The translations under genes and the position numbers were made by a program. The notes beneath the pieces were generated by a model. That model was not told where the DNA came from, ran no database searches, and saw nothing but the letters and a program-made list of their open reading frames with translations. This document shows positions 16,185-23,479 of a stretch of 24,755 nucleotides of DNA, piece after piece. How positions within the stretch are numbered: the first letter of the stretch is position 1; every line of letters starts with the position of its first letter. The stretch is from an uncultured Prevotella sp. (GTDB lineage Bacteria > Bacteroidota > Bacteroidia > Bacteroidales > Bacteroidaceae), in the NCBI GenBank assembly GCA_900319895.1, contig ONQK01000121.1, positions 1 to 24,755 on the forward strand. The letters are read 5' to 3'.

Positions 16185-16580
16185 TTAATATACATAACAA
16201 AGGACTTCGCCGCCAATCTTCATGGCTGCGGCCTCCTTGTCTGTCATTACACCTTTGGATGTAGATATTATTGCAATACCTAATCCGTTAATAACTCTCG
16301 GCATGTCTTTGTAGCCTGTGTACTTGCGGAGACCCGGGGTTGAGACGCGCTTGAGGTGCTGAATGGCATTCTTACGCGTCGCAGGGTCATACTTCAAAGC
16401 CACTTTGATTGTACCCTGGGGGCCGTCCTCGACGAACTTGTAGTTCAGGATATAGCCCTTTTCAAAAAGGATTTTCGTGATTTCCTTCTTCAGATTAGAC
16501 GCAGGAACCTCTACGACACGGTGATGTGCCATGATTGCATTCCTGAGTCTGGTCAGATAATCTGCTATTGGATCTGTCAT
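16185..16580 (-). CDS. rpsH: 30S ribosomal protein S8
   Basis: The product has 131 residues. MTDPIADYLTRLRNAIMAHH and the C-terminal GLGIAIISTSKGVMTDKEA...GGEVLCYVY identify uS8, which binds helix 21 of 16S rRNA early in assembly. In E. coli S8 represses the spc genes by binding mRNA near the L5 start. Here a spacer of 52 bases with a small hairpin lies directly upstream, while its neighbours are packed within a few bases. Confidence 0.98.
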   Translation of the reverse strand: MTDPIADYLTRLRNAIMAHHRVVEVPASNLKKEITKILFEKGYILNYKFVEDGPQGTIKVALKYDPATRKNAIQHLKRVSTPGLRKYTGYKDMPRVINGLGIAIISTSKGVMTDKEAAAMKIGGEVLCYVY

Positions 16581-16601
16581 AATTTATAAATGTTTAATTA
16601 A

Positions 16602-16616
16602 TCGGGACTTCCCCGA
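16602..16616 (-). promoter_or_regulatory. Small hairpin between rpsN and rpsH
   Basis: In the transcript TCGGG and CCCGA form a 5-bp stem around the loop GAAGT, flanked by AT-rich sequence that may add weak pairs. It occupies the only sizeable spacer in the spc part of the operon. It is too small to call a terminator. A regulatory or processing role is only a guess. Confidence 0.25.
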
Positions 16617-16632
16617 CAATATTAAAAAATAA

Positions 16633-16935
16633 TTACCAACTTGCTTTCTTCACGCCTGGGATGAGGCCTGCGGAGGCCATCTCACGGAACTGGATGCGCG
16701 AAAGACCGAACTGGCGCATGTATCCTTTCGGACGGCCGGTGATCTTGCAGCGGTTGTGAAGCCTGATGGGGTTGGCATTCTTGGGAATGCCCTGCAGCTT
16801 CCTGGCTGCCTCGTAGGCAGCTGCCGGGTCGTCAGACTTTGCGATAATGTTTTTCAGTTCCGCACGTTTCTCGGCGTAGCGAGCCACCAAGTGTGCGCGC
16901 TTTACCTCACGGGCTTTCATTGATTCCTTTGCCAT
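16633..16935 (-). CDS. rpsN: 30S ribosomal protein S14, long zinc-free form
   Basis: The product has 100 residues. MAKESMKAREVKRAHLVARYAEKRAELK and the C-terminal LHNRCKITGRPKGYMRQFGLSRIQFREMASAGLIPGVKKASW identify uS14. At 100 residues it is the long form, with a single Cys in the region where the short zinc-ribbon form has two CxxC pairs, so no zinc is needed. It sits in the head of the small subunit. It follows rplE by three bases. Confidence 0.98.
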   Translation of the reverse strand: MAKESMKAREVKRAHLVARYAEKRAELKNIIAKSDDPAAAYEAARKLQGIPKNANPIRLHNRCKITGRPKGYMRQFGLSRIQFREMASAGLIPGVKKASW

Positions 16936-16938
16936 ATA

Positions 16939-17493
16939 TTAATCGTTTTTAGCATTCTTAAATGGAAGACCGAAGGCCTTGAGCAATGCATAGCCTTCCT
17001 CGTCTGTCTCCGCAGATGTTACAAATGTGATGTTCATGCCTTGGATGCGGTCTATGGCATCAATGTTGATCTCCGGGAAGATGATTTGCTCTTGAATACC
17101 AAGCGTATAGTTGCCACGGCCGTCGAATTTGCTCTCGATACCCTTGAAGTCGCGGATTCGAGGGAGGGCTACACGGATCAGCCTTTCCAAAAACTCATAC
17201 ATGCGCTCGCGACGCAAAGTCACCATCACACCGATGGGCATCTTCTTGCGAAGCTTGAAGTTCGCGATGTCTTTCTTCGAGAAAGTGGTAACGGCCTTCT
17301 GGCCTGTTATCGCCGAGATCTCGTTCATCGCAATATCGATGATCTTCTTGTCTTGTGTGGCGTCGCCCAATCCTTGGTTTACGACAATCTTCTTGAGGAC
17401 AGGAACTTGCATCGCCGAAGAATAGTTGAACTCCTTCATCAATGCAGGAGCAATACTCTCTACATATTGTTTCTTTAACTGTGCTGTATTCAT
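16939..17493 (-). CDS. rplE: 50S ribosomal protein L5
   Basis: The product has 184 residues. LKKIVVNQGLGDATQDKKIIDIAMNEISAITGQKAV, TTFSKKDIANFKLRKKMPIGVMVTLRRERMYEFLERLI and LGIQEQIIFPEINIDAI are typical of uL5, which joins 5S rRNA in the central protuberance and contacts P-site tRNA. An AGGAG at 17504-17508, ten bases before the ATG and inside the end of rplX, may guide initiation. Only one base separates it from rplX, so the two are likely translationally coupled. Confidence 0.98.
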   Translation of the reverse strand: MNTAQLKKQYVESIAPALMKEFNYSSAMQVPVLKKIVVNQGLGDATQDKKIIDIAMNEISAITGQKAVTTFSKKDIANFKLRKKMPIGVMVTLRRERMYEFLERLIRVALPRIRDFKGIESKFDGRGNYTLGIQEQIIFPEINIDAIDRIQGMNITFVTSAETDEEGYALLKAFGLPFKNAKND

Positions 17494-17494
17494 A

Positions 17495-17812
17495 TTACTT
17501 GATCTCCTCTCCTGATTTTTTTGCTACACGGATTACATTCTTGCCGTCTTTCTTGAAAGAAACACGGGTTGCCTTACCGCTCTTGGGGTCAATAAGACTC
17601 AAATTAGAGATGTGTATCGGGGCTTCTTGCTTCACGATACCTCCCTGCGGGTTCTTTGCGCTCGGCTTCGTGCTCTTAGAGACCATGTTCAGGCCTTCCA
17701 CCAGTGCACGTTGCTTCTCAACGAGGACCTTGAGCACCTTGCCGGTCTTGCCCTTGTCTTCACCAGCAAGAACAATGACCGTATCGTTTTTCCTTATATG
17801 TAATTTAGCCAT
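17495..17812 (-). CDS. rplX: 50S ribosomal protein L24
   Basis: The product has 105 residues with a KOW motif (NDTVIVLAGEDKGKTGKVLKV, about residues 9-29). LVEGLNMVSKSTKPSAKNPQGGIVKQEAPIHISNL is typical of uL24, an initiator of large-subunit assembly located near the tunnel exit. Length is normal. It follows rplN by 22 bases. Confidence 0.98.
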   Translation of the reverse strand: MAKLHIRKNDTVIVLAGEDKGKTGKVLKVLVEKQRALVEGLNMVSKSTKPSAKNPQGGIVKQEAPIHISNLSLIDPKSGKATRVSFKKDGKNVIRVAKKSGEEIK

Positions 17813-17834
17813 TACTTTAAACTTTTTAAAAATA

Positions 17835-18200
17835 TTAAAGAACTTCAGGTGCTAATGAAACGACTTTCATATTTACGGCACGCAGTTCGCGAGCGACAGG
17901 GCCGAAGATACGGCTGCCTCTGAGTTCGCCCGCATTGTTGAGCAACACGCAGGCGTTGTCGTCGAAACGGATGTATGAACCGTCTGCTCTACGAATCTCC
18001 TTCTTTGTGCGAACAATCAAAGCCTTTGACACAGCACCCTTTTTCAATTCACCTGACGGGATGACGTTCTTAACAGCAACGACAATCACATCGCCAACAC
18101 TTGCGTAACGGCGGCGAGTGCCTCCCAATACTCGGATACACAAAGCCTCGCGCGCACCGCTATTATCGCATACAGTTAGTCTTGATTCTGCTTGTATCAT
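17835..18200 (-). CDS. rplN: 50S ribosomal protein L14
   Basis: The product has 121 residues. MIQAESRLTVCDNSGAREALCIRVLGG, the VKNVIPSGELKKGAVSKALIVRTKKEIRR signature and the closing GPVARELRAVNMKVVSLAPEVL identify uL14. It lies on the subunit interface, forms an intersubunit bridge and is the binding site of the silencing factor RsfS. Two bases separate it from rpsQ. Confidence 0.99.
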   Translation of the reverse strand: MIQAESRLTVCDNSGAREALCIRVLGGTRRRYASVGDVIVVAVKNVIPSGELKKGAVSKALIVRTKKEIRRADGSYIRFDDNACVLLNNAGELRGSRIFGPVARELRAVNMKVVSLAPEVL

Positions 18201-18202
18201 AA

Positions 18203-18460
18203 TTACTTAGCTTTTTCTACAATTTGTACTAATCTCCATCGCTTTGTCTTGGACAAGGGACGGGTCTCCATAATGAGGACTGTATCGCCGATACTTGCCT
18301 CATTCTTCTCATCGTGGGCATGGAATTTCTTTGTCTTCTGAACAAACTTTCCATAAATAGGGTGCTTCTCCTTGAACTTGGAGGCAATAACAATGGTCTT
18401 GTCCATCTTGTTGCTCACTACAACACCCTGTCTTACTTTTCTTAAATTTCTTGTTTCCAT
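18203..18460 (-). CDS. rpsQ: 30S ribosomal protein S17
   Basis: The product has 85 residues. NLRKVRQGVVVSNKMDKTIVIASKFKEKHPIYGKFVQKTKKFHAHDEKN and GDTVLIMETRPLSKTKRWRLVQIVEKA are typical of the uS17 OB fold, an early binder of the 16S 5' domain. Length is standard. It follows rpmC by 12 bases. Confidence 0.98.
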   Translation of the reverse strand: METRNLRKVRQGVVVSNKMDKTIVIASKFKEKHPIYGKFVQKTKKFHAHDEKNEASIGDTVLIMETRPLSKTKRWRLVQIVEKAK

Positions 18461-18472
18461 CTGAACCTTCTA

Positions 18473-18667
18473 TTATTTGTTAAGTTCTCTTTGATGAAGT
18501 TCTGTTTTCATGCGCGCAATATCACGACGAGTAGCCTTAATCTGCGATGGATTCTCTAAAGGAGTAACGGAATGGTTCAACTTCATCTGCTGATACTTCT
18601 CAACCGTATTTTCCAACTTCTCAACCAAATCCTTGGTCTCGAGTCCTTTTACTTCTTTCATCTTCAT
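18473..18667 (-). CDS. rpmC: 50S ribosomal protein L29
   Basis: The product has 64 residues, a small two-helix protein. MKMKEVKGLETKDLVEKLENTVEKYQQMKLNHSV and NPSQIKATRRDIARMKTELHQRE match uL29, which sits beside L23 at the peptide exit. It lies three bases after rplP. Since L23 in this window carries a large insertion, the L23-L29 contact may differ from standard structures (inference). Confidence 0.97.
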   Translation of the reverse strand: MKMKEVKGLETKDLVEKLENTVEKYQQMKLNHSVTPLENPSQIKATRRDIARMKTELHQRELNK

Positions 18668-18670
18668 GGC

Positions 18671-19099
18671 TTAAGCGTTTTTATCGAAATCACGTCTAAC
18701 TACAAACTTTGTCTTGACCGGCAGCTTCTGGGCAGCAAGGCGCAATGCCTCTTTTGCCAAGTCAAAACTTACACCTTCTACTTCAAAGAGGATACGGCCT
18801 GGTGTAACTGGCGCCACCCAGCCTGCTGGATCACCCTTACCCTTACCCATACGCACGTCTGCCGGCTTGCGGGTAATGGGCTTGTCAGGGAATATGCGAA
18901 TCCAAACTTGTCCCTCACGGTTCATGCGGCGGTTCACTGCCACACGAGCCGCTTCAATCTGACGACTATCAATCCACTTGGCCTCAAGGGTCTTGATGCC
19001 AAACGATCCGAAAGCCAATTCTGTGCCCCGGTGTGCGTTGCCTTTGTTGCCGCGCCCGTCCTGGGGTCTTCTATATTTTACTCTTTTTGGCTGTAACAT
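18671..19099 (-). CDS. rplP: 50S ribosomal protein L16
   Basis: The product has 142 residues. MLQPKRVKYRRPQDGRGNKGNAHRGTELAFGSFGIK, the IRIFPDKPITRKPADVRMGKGKGDPAGWVAPV loop and the C-terminal LRLAAQKLPVKTKFVVRRD identify uL16, which contacts the A-site tRNA elbow and is needed late in large-subunit maturation. It follows rpsC by 11 bases. Confidence 0.99.
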   Translation of the reverse strand: MLQPKRVKYRRPQDGRGNKGNAHRGTELAFGSFGIKTLEAKWIDSRQIEAARVAVNRRMNREGQVWIRIFPDKPITRKPADVRMGKGKGDPAGWVAPVTPGRILFEVEGVSFDLAKEALRLAAQKLPVKTKFVVRRDFDKNA

Positions 19100-19110
19100 G
19101 ATAGTTTCTT

Positions 19111-19836
19111 TTACCGATTATTGTTTCTTCTGCGATTACCACGTCCGGCACGGCCGTTTCCACGACCGGCAACCTGCTTCTCCTGCGAGAAGTTCGGCGT
19201 AAGGTCGCGCTCACCGTAAACCTCGCCGCGGCAAATCCACACTTTAATGCCCAGAAGGCCGACTTTCGTCAGTGCCTCTGCCTGGCAATAGTCAATGTCC
19301 GCACGGAATGTGTGCAAAGGAGTCCTTCCTTCCTTGTACATCTCCTTGCGGGCCATCTCAGCTCCATTCAGACGGCCCGTGATCTGGACCTTGATGCCTT
19401 CCGCACCGGCACGCATCGTGTTGGCAATGGCCATCTTGATGGCACGACGGTATGCAATCTTGCCTTCCACCTGGCGAGCGATGTTCGTGGCAACGATGTT
19501 TGCATCCAAATCGGGCTTCTTCACCTCGAAAATGTTTATCTGAATCTCCTTGTCATAGAGTTTCTTCAACTCTTCCTTCAACTTGTCAACATCTTGTCCG
19601 CCTTTGCCGATAACAACGCCAGGACGGGCTGTGCAAATAGTGATGGTGACAAGTTTCAATGTACGTTCAATGACAATTTTCGAAACGCTGGCGTTTGCCA
19701 GGCGCTCGTTGAGGTACTTGCGGATCTTCTGGTCTTCAACCAGATTCTCCCCGAAGGCCTTGCCACCAAACCAGTTTGAATCCCAACCACGGATAATTCC
19801 AAGTCGGTTACTAATCGGATTTACTTTCTGTCCCAT
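19111..19836 (-). CDS. rpsC: 30S ribosomal protein S3
   Basis: The product has 241 residues. The N-terminal MGQKVNPISNRLGIIRGWDSNW leads to a KH type 2 domain whose GxxG loop is GKGG at 77-80. The C-terminal part (GLLGIKVWICRGEVYG) is followed by a basic low-complexity tail rich in Gly, Arg and Asn. uS3 lies at the mRNA entry channel and takes part in helicase activity there. It follows rplV by eight bases. Confidence 0.99.
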   Translation of the reverse strand: MGQKVNPISNRLGIIRGWDSNWFGGKAFGENLVEDQKIRKYLNERLANASVSKIVIERTLKLVTITICTARPGVVIGKGGQDVDKLKEELKKLYDKEIQINIFEVKKPDLDANIVATNIARQVEGKIAYRRAIKMAIANTMRAGAEGIKVQITGRLNGAEMARKEMYKEGRTPLHTFRADIDYCQAEALTKVGLLGIKVWICRGEVYGERDLTPNFSQEKQVAGRGNGRAGRGNRRRNNNR

Positions 19837-19844
19837 ACTATTCC

Positions 19845-20261
19845 TTATTTATCAGTTGTTTCCGTCTCAACCGTTTTTGAATCAACGAAGAGAGTGACAT
19901 GATTTGAACGTTTACGTATTCTATAACCTCTGCCTTGCGGTGCAGGACGCATGCGCTTCATGGTCACGCCTTCGTCCACGAAAACCTTGGAGATGTAAAG
20001 CTCACCGTCCTCAGCCTTGCGGTTATTCTTAGCCTCCCAGTTTGCAATAGCCGAGCGCAGCAACTTCTCTACGTCCGCAGACGCCTGCTTCTTTGAGAAT
20101 CTCAGCACACCCAGCGCCCTGTTCACCTCCATGCCGCGAATCATGTCAACGACATAACGCATCTTGCGAGGAGAAGAAGGAACACCGTTCAGCTTTGCAA
20201 AATACAAGCTTTTCAGGGCTTCTTTTCTTTTTTCAGCCGATATTTTCTTTCTTTTTCCCAT
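19845..20261 (-). CDS. rplV: 50S ribosomal protein L22
   Basis: The product has 138 residues. The helix-rich core (SSPRKMRYVVDMIRGMEVNRALGVLRFSKKQASADVEKLLRSAIANWE) and the extended hairpin (DEGVTMKRMRPAPQGRGYRIRKRSNHVTLFV) that reaches the tunnel constriction identify uL22. The N-terminal 15 or so residues are basic (MGKRKKISAEKRKEALK), a mild extension compared with E. coli. It follows rpsS by 31 bases. Confidence 0.98.
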   Translation of the reverse strand: MGKRKKISAEKRKEALKSLYFAKLNGVPSSPRKMRYVVDMIRGMEVNRALGVLRFSKKQASADVEKLLRSAIANWEAKNNRKAEDGELYISKVFVDEGVTMKRMRPAPQGRGYRIRKRSNHVTLFVDSKTVETETTDK

Positions 20262-20292
20262 TATTGCTTTCTAATTTAAATGGTTGTGCCTG

Positions 20293-20559
20293 TTATTTCT
20301 TATTACCTGCATGGCCGCCGAACTTGCGGGTGGGTGAAAACTCGCCCAACTTGTGTCCGACCATGTTTTCCGTAATATAAACAGGGATAAATTTATTTCC
20401 GTTATGAACAGCAACGGTATGTCCGACAAAGTCTGGAGATATCATTGATGCCCGGGCCCATGTCTTTACGACATTCTTCTTTCCACTTTCATTCATCGCG
20501 AGAATCTTCTTCTCCAGTGAAACATTAATATATGGACCTTTTTTTAATGAACGACTCAT
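20293..20559 (-). CDS. rpsS: 30S ribosomal protein S19
   Basis: The product has 88 residues. MSRSLKKGPYINVSLEKKI, TWARASMISPDFVGHTVAVHNGNKFIPVYITENMVGHKLGEFSPTRKFGGH match uS19 from end to end. It is a head protein that contacts S13 and the A-site finger bridge. It follows rplB by 21 bases. Confidence 0.99.
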   Translation of the reverse strand: MSRSLKKGPYINVSLEKKILAMNESGKKNVVKTWARASMISPDFVGHTVAVHNGNKFIPVYITENMVGHKLGEFSPTRKFGGHAGNKK

Positions 20560-20580
20560 AATCTACTCGTGTTTACTTAA

Positions 20581-21405
20581 TTATTTTTTTGCTCTTTCAA
20601 TAATATATTTATTCGAAAGTTTCTTCGGAGAGCGTGTCTTCAAGCCCTTAGCATACAAGCCCTTGCGAGAGCGTGGATGACCTCCGGACTGACGACCTTC
20701 ACCACCACCCATCGGGTGATCGTGCGGGTTCATAACAACACCACGGTTGTGAGGACGACGACCCAGCCAGCGAGTGCGACCAGCCTTTCCAGACTGCTCG
20801 AGCGCGTGGTCCGAGTTACCCACACTACCAATGGTTGCCTTACATGCACTCAAAACCTGACGAGTTTCGCCAGAAGGAAGCTTGATAACACAATAGCTGC
20901 CCTCACGAGAAGTCAACTGAGCAAAATTACCAGCCGAACGGACGAGCAGAGCACCCTGGCCCGGACGCAATTCAATGTTGTGAATCACCGTACCTACAGG
21001 GATGTTTGCCAACGGAAGTGTGTTGCCGACTTCAGGAACAGCGTCTGCGCCCGACATCAGTGTAGCACCCACTTGCAGCCCGTTAGGAGCAATAATGTAA
21101 CGTTTTTCACCATCAGCATAATACAGCAACGCGATACGAGCCGAACGGTTCGGATCGTATTCGATTGTCTTTACTATTGCTGGAACACCATCCTTCTCTC
21201 GTTTGAAGTCTATCAGGCGGAATTTTCTCTTGTGACCGCCGCCTCTGTAGCGAACGGTCATCTTACCTGTGTTGTTTCTTCCGCCGGTAGAACGTTTTCC
21301 GTAAACAAGAGACTTCTCTGGCACGGATGCAGTAATGTCTTCGAACGTGCCAATAATCTTGTGTCTTTGACCCGGGGTTACCGGTTTTAATTTACGTACT
21401 GCCAT
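20581..21405 (-). CDS. rplB: 50S ribosomal protein L2
   Basis: The product has 274 residues. MAVRKLKPVTPGQRHK, the two beta-barrel domains (KRKFRLIDFKREKDGVPAIVKTIEYDPNRSARIALL; AGNFAQLTSREGSYCVIKLPSGE) and the C-terminal MNPHDHPMGGGEGRQSGGHPRSRKG are typical of uL2. His230 in DHPMGGGEG corresponds to the E. coli His229 implicated in peptidyl transfer. uL2 lies near the catalytic centre and bridges the subunits. It follows rplW by eight bases. Confidence 0.99.
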   Translation of the reverse strand: MAVRKLKPVTPGQRHKIIGTFEDITASVPEKSLVYGKRSTGGRNNTGKMTVRYRGGGHKRKFRLIDFKREKDGVPAIVKTIEYDPNRSARIALLYYADGEKRYIIAPNGLQVGATLMSGADAVPEVGNTLPLANIPVGTVIHNIELRPGQGALLVRSAGNFAQLTSREGSYCVIKLPSGETRQVLSACKATIGSVGNSDHALEQSGKAGRTRWLGRRPHNRGVVMNPHDHPMGGGEGRQSGGHPRSRKGLYAKGLKTRSPKKLSNKYIIERAKK

Positions 21406-21413
21406 TTTTACTA

Positions 21414-21863
21414 TTAAATATTGCTATAAAAATCAATTGTATCGCCTTCTTTCAGGGTCACGATGGCTTTCTTGAAAGCGCTCTTCTGACCCTTCACCAG
21501 CCCTGCGCGGGTATAACGGCTTGAGCGTTTGCCGGCATAGCGGAGCGTGTTCACATCAATAACTGTAACATTATACAGCGTCTCGACCTCTTTCTTAATC
21601 TGCAACTTGTTGGCCTCGGGACGGACGATAAAGCCATACTTCGCCTGTGCGGGCTTCTGATACTTGTAGATGGTCTTTTCGCGAGTTTCCTCCGGAAGGC
21701 CTTTCTTCGTGCGAGTCTTGCTCTTCACGACATAAGTATGCTTCTCAGCCACAGTGTTCTTGCTGCTGTCTTCGCCGTGGGCTCTGAAAGTTCTCTCAAC
21801 AGAAGACTGGTCTGTTATCTTGGTCATCTTTTCTGTAACCAATGGTTTTATTATAAATGCCAT
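21414..21863 (-). CDS. rplW: 50S ribosomal protein L23 with internal insertion
   Basis: The product has 149 residues, while bacterial L23 is usually 95-100. The N-terminus (MAFIIKPLVTEKMTKITDQS) and everything from about residue 75 (KYGFIVRPEANKLQIKKEVETLYNVTVIDVNTLRYAGKRS, ending KKAIVTLKEGDTIDFYSNI) match ordinary Bacteroidales uL23. Residues about 21-74 are extra and rich in Lys, Thr and Glu. The frame is open throughout, so this is not a frameshift. uL23 rings the peptide exit and docks trigger factor and SRP through the Glu in its first helix (VTEK, Glu11), just before the insertion. AGGAG at 21873-21877, nine bases before the ATG, supports the start. It lies 16 bases after rplD. Confidence 0.95.
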   Translation of the reverse strand: MAFIIKPLVTEKMTKITDQSSVERTFRAHGEDSSKNTVAEKHTYVVKSKTRTKKGLPEETREKTIYKYQKPAQAKYGFIVRPEANKLQIKKEVETLYNVTVIDVNTLRYAGKRSSRYTRAGLVKGQKSAFKKAIVTLKEGDTIDFYSNI

Positions 21864-21879
21864 AATCTATGTCTCCTAT

Positions 21880-22509
21880 TTATTTGGTTAAGATTCCGTC
21901 GATGGTTGGCAACGAATTTTCCGTTATCACAAGGACATCCGCATTCAAAACCTTGTAGGCATTGATTGTGGATGCAGGCATAACTTCCGTACGTTGCAAG
22001 TTACGAGCCGACAAATATACGTTTTTATTTGCACTTGACAAAACAAGAAGCAATTTCTTTCCGTCAATATTGAGATTTTTAACAATATTTACGAAATCTT
22101 TGGTCTTTGGAGCCTCCAAATTGAAGTCTTCAATGACAAGAATTGCATTCTCTCTTGCTTTATAGGACAAAGCGCTCTTGCGAGCTAGCACTTTCACCTT
22201 CTTGTTCAATTTGAAACGATAGTCGCGTGGCCTTGGGCCAAACACACGGCCACCGCCCCTGAGCAGCGGAGAATTGATGTCACCGTGACGGGCGCCGCCG
22301 CCGCCTTTCTGACGACCGAGCTTGCGTGTTGAACCTGTATGTTCGCTTCTCTCTTTAGCCTTTGCTGTCCCCTGGCGCTGGTTGGCCAAGTACTGCTTCA
22401 CATCAAGATAAAGGACATGGTCGTTAGGTTCAATTCCGAAGATTGATTCGTTTAACGTAACCTTTCTTCCGGTCTCCTGACCTTTGATATTCAATACGTT
22501 AATTTCCAT
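21880..22509 (-). CDS. rplD: 50S ribosomal protein L4
   Basis: The product has 209 residues. The tunnel-lining loop (RSEHTGSTRKLGRQKGGGGARHGDINSPLLRGGGRVFGPRPRDY) and the closing NAYKVLNADVLVITENSLPTIDGIL identify uL4. Its start codon overlaps the rplC stop by one base (TAATG), so the two are translationally coupled. In E. coli L4 represses this operon through the S10 leader RNA. Whether it acts on the leader described here is untested. Confidence 0.98.
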   Translation of the reverse strand: MEINVLNIKGQETGRKVTLNESIFGIEPNDHVLYLDVKQYLANQRQGTAKAKERSEHTGSTRKLGRQKGGGGARHGDINSPLLRGGGRVFGPRPRDYRFKLNKKVKVLARKSALSYKARENAILVIEDFNLEAPKTKDFVNIVKNLNIDGKKLLLVLSSANKNVYLSARNLQRTEVMPASTINAYKVLNADVLVITENSLPTIDGILTK

Positions 22510-23123
22510 TACTTGTTGATTAATACGGTTGAACCATTACATCCTGCCACCGAGCCTTTCACAAGGATAAGGTTGTGTTCAGGAATTACTTTTAACACTT
22601 TGAGGTTCTGAGTGGTCACTCTGTCACCTCCCATTTGGCCGCCCATTCGCATTCCCTTGAATACTTTTGCGGGATAAGAACACGCACCGATTGAACCCGG
22701 CTTGCGCGCGCGGTCGTCCTGGCCGTGGGTACTCTGTCCTACTCCACCGAAGCCGTGGCGCTTCATGACGCCCTGGAAGCCCTTACCCTTGGAGGTGCCA
22801 ACTACGTCCACGAATTGAGCATCTGCAAACAATTCCACCGTGATGGTGTCACCAAGGTTGTACTCCTCGTCAAACTTGAACTCGGCCAAGTGCTTCTTAG
22901 GTGTTGTGCCGGCTTTCTTGAAGATTCCCTGCATGGGCTTGGCCGTATGTTTCTCCTTCGCCTCGCCGAAACCTAATTGAACAGCCTTGTAACCGTCTTT
23001 TTCAAGGGTTTTCACTTGGGTTACAACACAAGGACCAGCTTCGATAACAGTGCACGGTATGTTCTTACCGTCGGCACTGAAAACGGATGTCATTCCGATC
23101 TTTTTTCCAATTAATCCTGGCAT
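22509..23123 (-). CDS. rplC: 50S ribosomal protein L3
   Basis: The product has 204 residues. MPGLIGKKIGMTSVFSADGKNIPCTVIEAGPCVVTQVK and the loop KGFQGVMKRHGFGGVGQSTHG...PGSIGACSYPAKVFKGMRMGGQMGGDRVTTQNL that reaches toward the peptidyl transferase centre identify uL3. It is the first gene of the operon here; rpsJ, the usual first gene, is not upstream. No Shine-Dalgarno sequence is visible, only AT-rich sequence before the ATG. Confidence 0.98.
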   Translation of the reverse strand: MPGLIGKKIGMTSVFSADGKNIPCTVIEAGPCVVTQVKTLEKDGYKAVQLGFGEAKEKHTAKPMQGIFKKAGTTPKKHLAEFKFDEEYNLGDTITVELFADAQFVDVVGTSKGKGFQGVMKRHGFGGVGQSTHGQDDRARKPGSIGACSYPAKVFKGMRMGGQMGGDRVTTQNLKVLKVIPEHNLILVKGSVAGCNGSTVLINK

Positions 23124-23301
23124 TTCAATTTAAAAATTTAAAAATATAAATGAATTCTATTTCTTTTTAAGCACTCTCACGCCGTCGAAACGCTACAAAA
23201 AACACTTAAAAAGACACCCTTACTGCTTCCAAGTTGAAGGTAAGTACTTCTCTATCAGTGCATTGTTAGCATTAAAGCCAGCGCAATACATGCTTTTCGG
23301 C
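23124..23301 (-). promoter_or_regulatory. Structured leader of the ribosomal protein operon
   Basis: The roughly 175 bases between the promoter and rplC contain two hairpins. The first (23219-23244) pairs CTTAC and CTTC with GAAG and GTAAG around a 6-base loop, with a 2-base bulge. The second (23163-23213) joins CTTTTTAAG with CTTAAAAAG across 33 bases that include CGT-TTCG-ACG. An ATG at 23291 opens a 23-codon frame whose stop (23220) lies in the 3' arm of the first hairpin. A feedback or attenuation role is inferred from layout and the known regulation of S10-type operons. Confidence 0.4.
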
Positions 23302-23303
23302 CG

Positions 23304-23335
23304 CAAAGGTACAAATATTTTCCTTTCCGGCCAAA
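23304..23335 (-). promoter_or_regulatory. Promoter of the ribosomal protein operon
   Basis: On the minus strand TTTG (23332-23335), 20 bases, then TACCTTTG (23304-23311) gives an exact match to the Bacteroidetes promoter consensus (-33 TTTG, -7 TAnnTTTG). Transcription should begin at about 23300. It lies just after a terminator, as expected for an independent unit, and explains how the operon is expressed without rpsJ. Confidence 0.85.
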
Positions 23336-23373
23336 CTTTTTTATGATTTTTTATGAAAAAACCTTTGAATGGG

Positions 23374-23415
23374 GTGCAAAAAAAGTGCGAACCTTTGCAA
23401 AAGACTCGCACTTTT
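23374..23415 (-). terminator. Intrinsic terminator upstream of the ribosomal operon promoter
   Basis: AAAAGTGCGA (23406-23415 read on the minus strand) and TCGCACTTTT (23381-23390) form a 10-bp stem around a 15-base loop. On the minus strand the 3' arm runs into a stretch of seven T in all. It would end transcripts from the two genes at 23574-24755 before the rplC promoter. Confidence 0.8.
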
Positions 23416-23479
23416 CTTGTTGGGGGAAGTTTTCGCTTCTTGTTGAAGGAAATCGCTTCTTGCTTGGGGAAGTTATCGC
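23414..23479. repeat. Three-copy degenerate tandem repeat
   Basis: Three adjacent units at 23414-23436, 23437-23456 and 23457-23479 (23, 20 and 23 bases) each begin TTCTTG and end TCGC, with a GGAA core. The next about 45 bases continue with related AGAAGTTAG and GTTAGAAGAAGTTAAG words. The array lies in the spacer between the membrane protein gene and the terminator and encodes nothing. Function unknown. Confidence 0.6.

Noticed and set aside
20677..21390. Plus-strand frame of 237 codons
   Set aside because: Entirely antisense to rplB, which matches L2 from end to end.
23220..23411. Minus-strand frame of 63 codons across the promoter upstream of rplC
   Set aside because: Its first half overlaps the terminator tail and promoter, so it cannot be on the same transcript; only its last 23 codons lie in the leader and are discussed there.
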